DNA from: Butyrivibrio sp. VCB2006
GTDB taxonomy: Bacteria > Bacillota > Clostridia > Lachnospirales > Lachnospiraceae
Direction: 5' to 3'
NCBI RefSeq assembly: GCF_000420945.1
Contig: NZ_ATVX01000008.1
Span: forward strand, 117,275 to 181,274
Length of the DNA: 64,000 nucleotides
The position numbers and the translations under genes were made by a program. This document shows, in pieces, positions 63,712-64,000 of this stretch. Under the pieces are notes generated by a model, which was given only the letters and a program-made list of their open reading frames with translations, did not search any database and was not told the DNA's origin. Positions within the stretch are counted from its first letter, which is position 1. Each line of letters opens with the position of its first letter.

Positions 63712-63809
63712 TGCTTACTGCTTACTGCTTACTGCTTACTGCTTACTGCTTACTGCTTACTGCTTACTGCTTACTGCTTACTGCTTACTGCTTACTGCTT
63801 ACTGCTTAC
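63712..63809. repeat. Heptamer tandem repeat, 14 perfect copies of TGCTTAC
   Basis: 98 bp consisting of 14 uninterrupted identical copies of TGCTTAC. It lies upstream of the GH43 operon start, within the likely promoter region of its first gene. Perfect arrays of this kind can gain or lose units by slippage and so alter expression; no evidence of this is visible in one sequence. Confidence 0.97.
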
Positions 63810-63810
63810 T

Positions 63811-64000
63811 CAGTGTATTATACATGCTGCGTCTCTTGTGTACTCTTCAGATATTGATATTCCGTTGCCACATCATGCTGAATCTATGAGTTGTGTAATG
63901 TCATTTCTTCTTTTCAAGGCATTTTGTTATTACATTCTGCTCTGGATTTATTTCACCTGTAATGTCTTTTGCCTTTCTCTGGTCACTTTGGTATTACACT
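63811..64000. other. Window end, no gene seen
   Basis: About 190 bases beyond the heptamer repeat. No ORF of note. The word TGTAAT or its complement ATTACA occurs at 63894, 63929, 63958 and 63993, which could be a spaced regulator site or chance in AT-rich sequence. Confidence 0.4.

Noticed and set aside
63659..63889. 76-residue ORF over the heptamer repeat (repeating LLTAYC)
   Set aside because: It is only the translation of a 7-bp repeat read in three frames in turn (21-bp period); no independent support.

Overview
The window looks like chromosome of a Gram-positive, low-to-moderate G+C anaerobe of the Lachnospiraceae, most likely Butyrivibrio or Pseudobutyrivibrio. This is inferred from gene content, not from a marker gene: DUF4364, a fused FeoA-FeoB with a Gram-positive-type 7-1-7 Fur box, family 43 glycoside hydrolases, BspA-type beta-repeat proteins, GGDEF and PilZ proteins, and a rpmG-secE-nusG-rplK-rplA block. 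Most genes lie on the minus strand. There is no integrase, transposase, CRISPR array or rRNA.

Layout. 1-3.9 kb: end of a sugar ABC permease, ManC, an SH3-SGNH hydrolase and a PilZ protein. 4-10 kb: a heterodimeric ABC exporter with a symmetric sequence over its promoter, then a polar amino acid ABC importer. 10.1-13.9 kb: a lone tRNA-Thr(GGU) with an odd T-loop and a strong promoter, then two plus-strand genes for large surface proteins of unknown function. 14-30 kb: a long minus-strand run of housekeeping genes (DUF4364, malic enzyme, DUF5722 putative glycosidase, RarA, MATE, radical SAM, LRR protein, DUF362 ferredoxin, lipid kinase, DHFR, ThyA, beta-CASP nuclease, FeoAB). 30-38 kb: DUF3048 lipoprotein, TraX, TrkH/TrkA potassium uptake, a flavodoxin and a CapA phosphoesterase. 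38.4-41 kb: ribosomal and transcription block.

41-52 kb is a glycan and surface region: a FliD-like protein, UDP-galactopyranose mutase, and a minus-strand operon starting with CDP-glucose 4,6-dehydratase, two glycosyltransferases, the RfbH 3-dehydrase and a short-chain reductase. Together they imply a CDP-3,6-dideoxyhexose or related deoxysugar being made and added to a surface glycan. The cytidylyltransferase that should start the pathway is not in the window. 52-60 kb is a MoxR/DUF58/DUF4129 operon headed by a 1174-residue beta-rich protein with no visible export signal. 60-64 kb holds a membrane diguanylate cyclase lacking the inhibitory site, a pair of GH43 enzymes (one lipoprotein, one cytoplasmic) with a small membrane protein, and a perfect 14-copy heptamer repeat just upstream of that operon.

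The best candidates for something undescribed are the signal-less giant protein in the MoxR operon, the zinc-ribbon surface pair beside the unusual tRNA, the symmetric site over the ABC exporter promoter, and the heptamer array. None is proven by sequence alone. Start codons were adjusted in many genes where a Shine-Dalgarno sequence points to an internal start.
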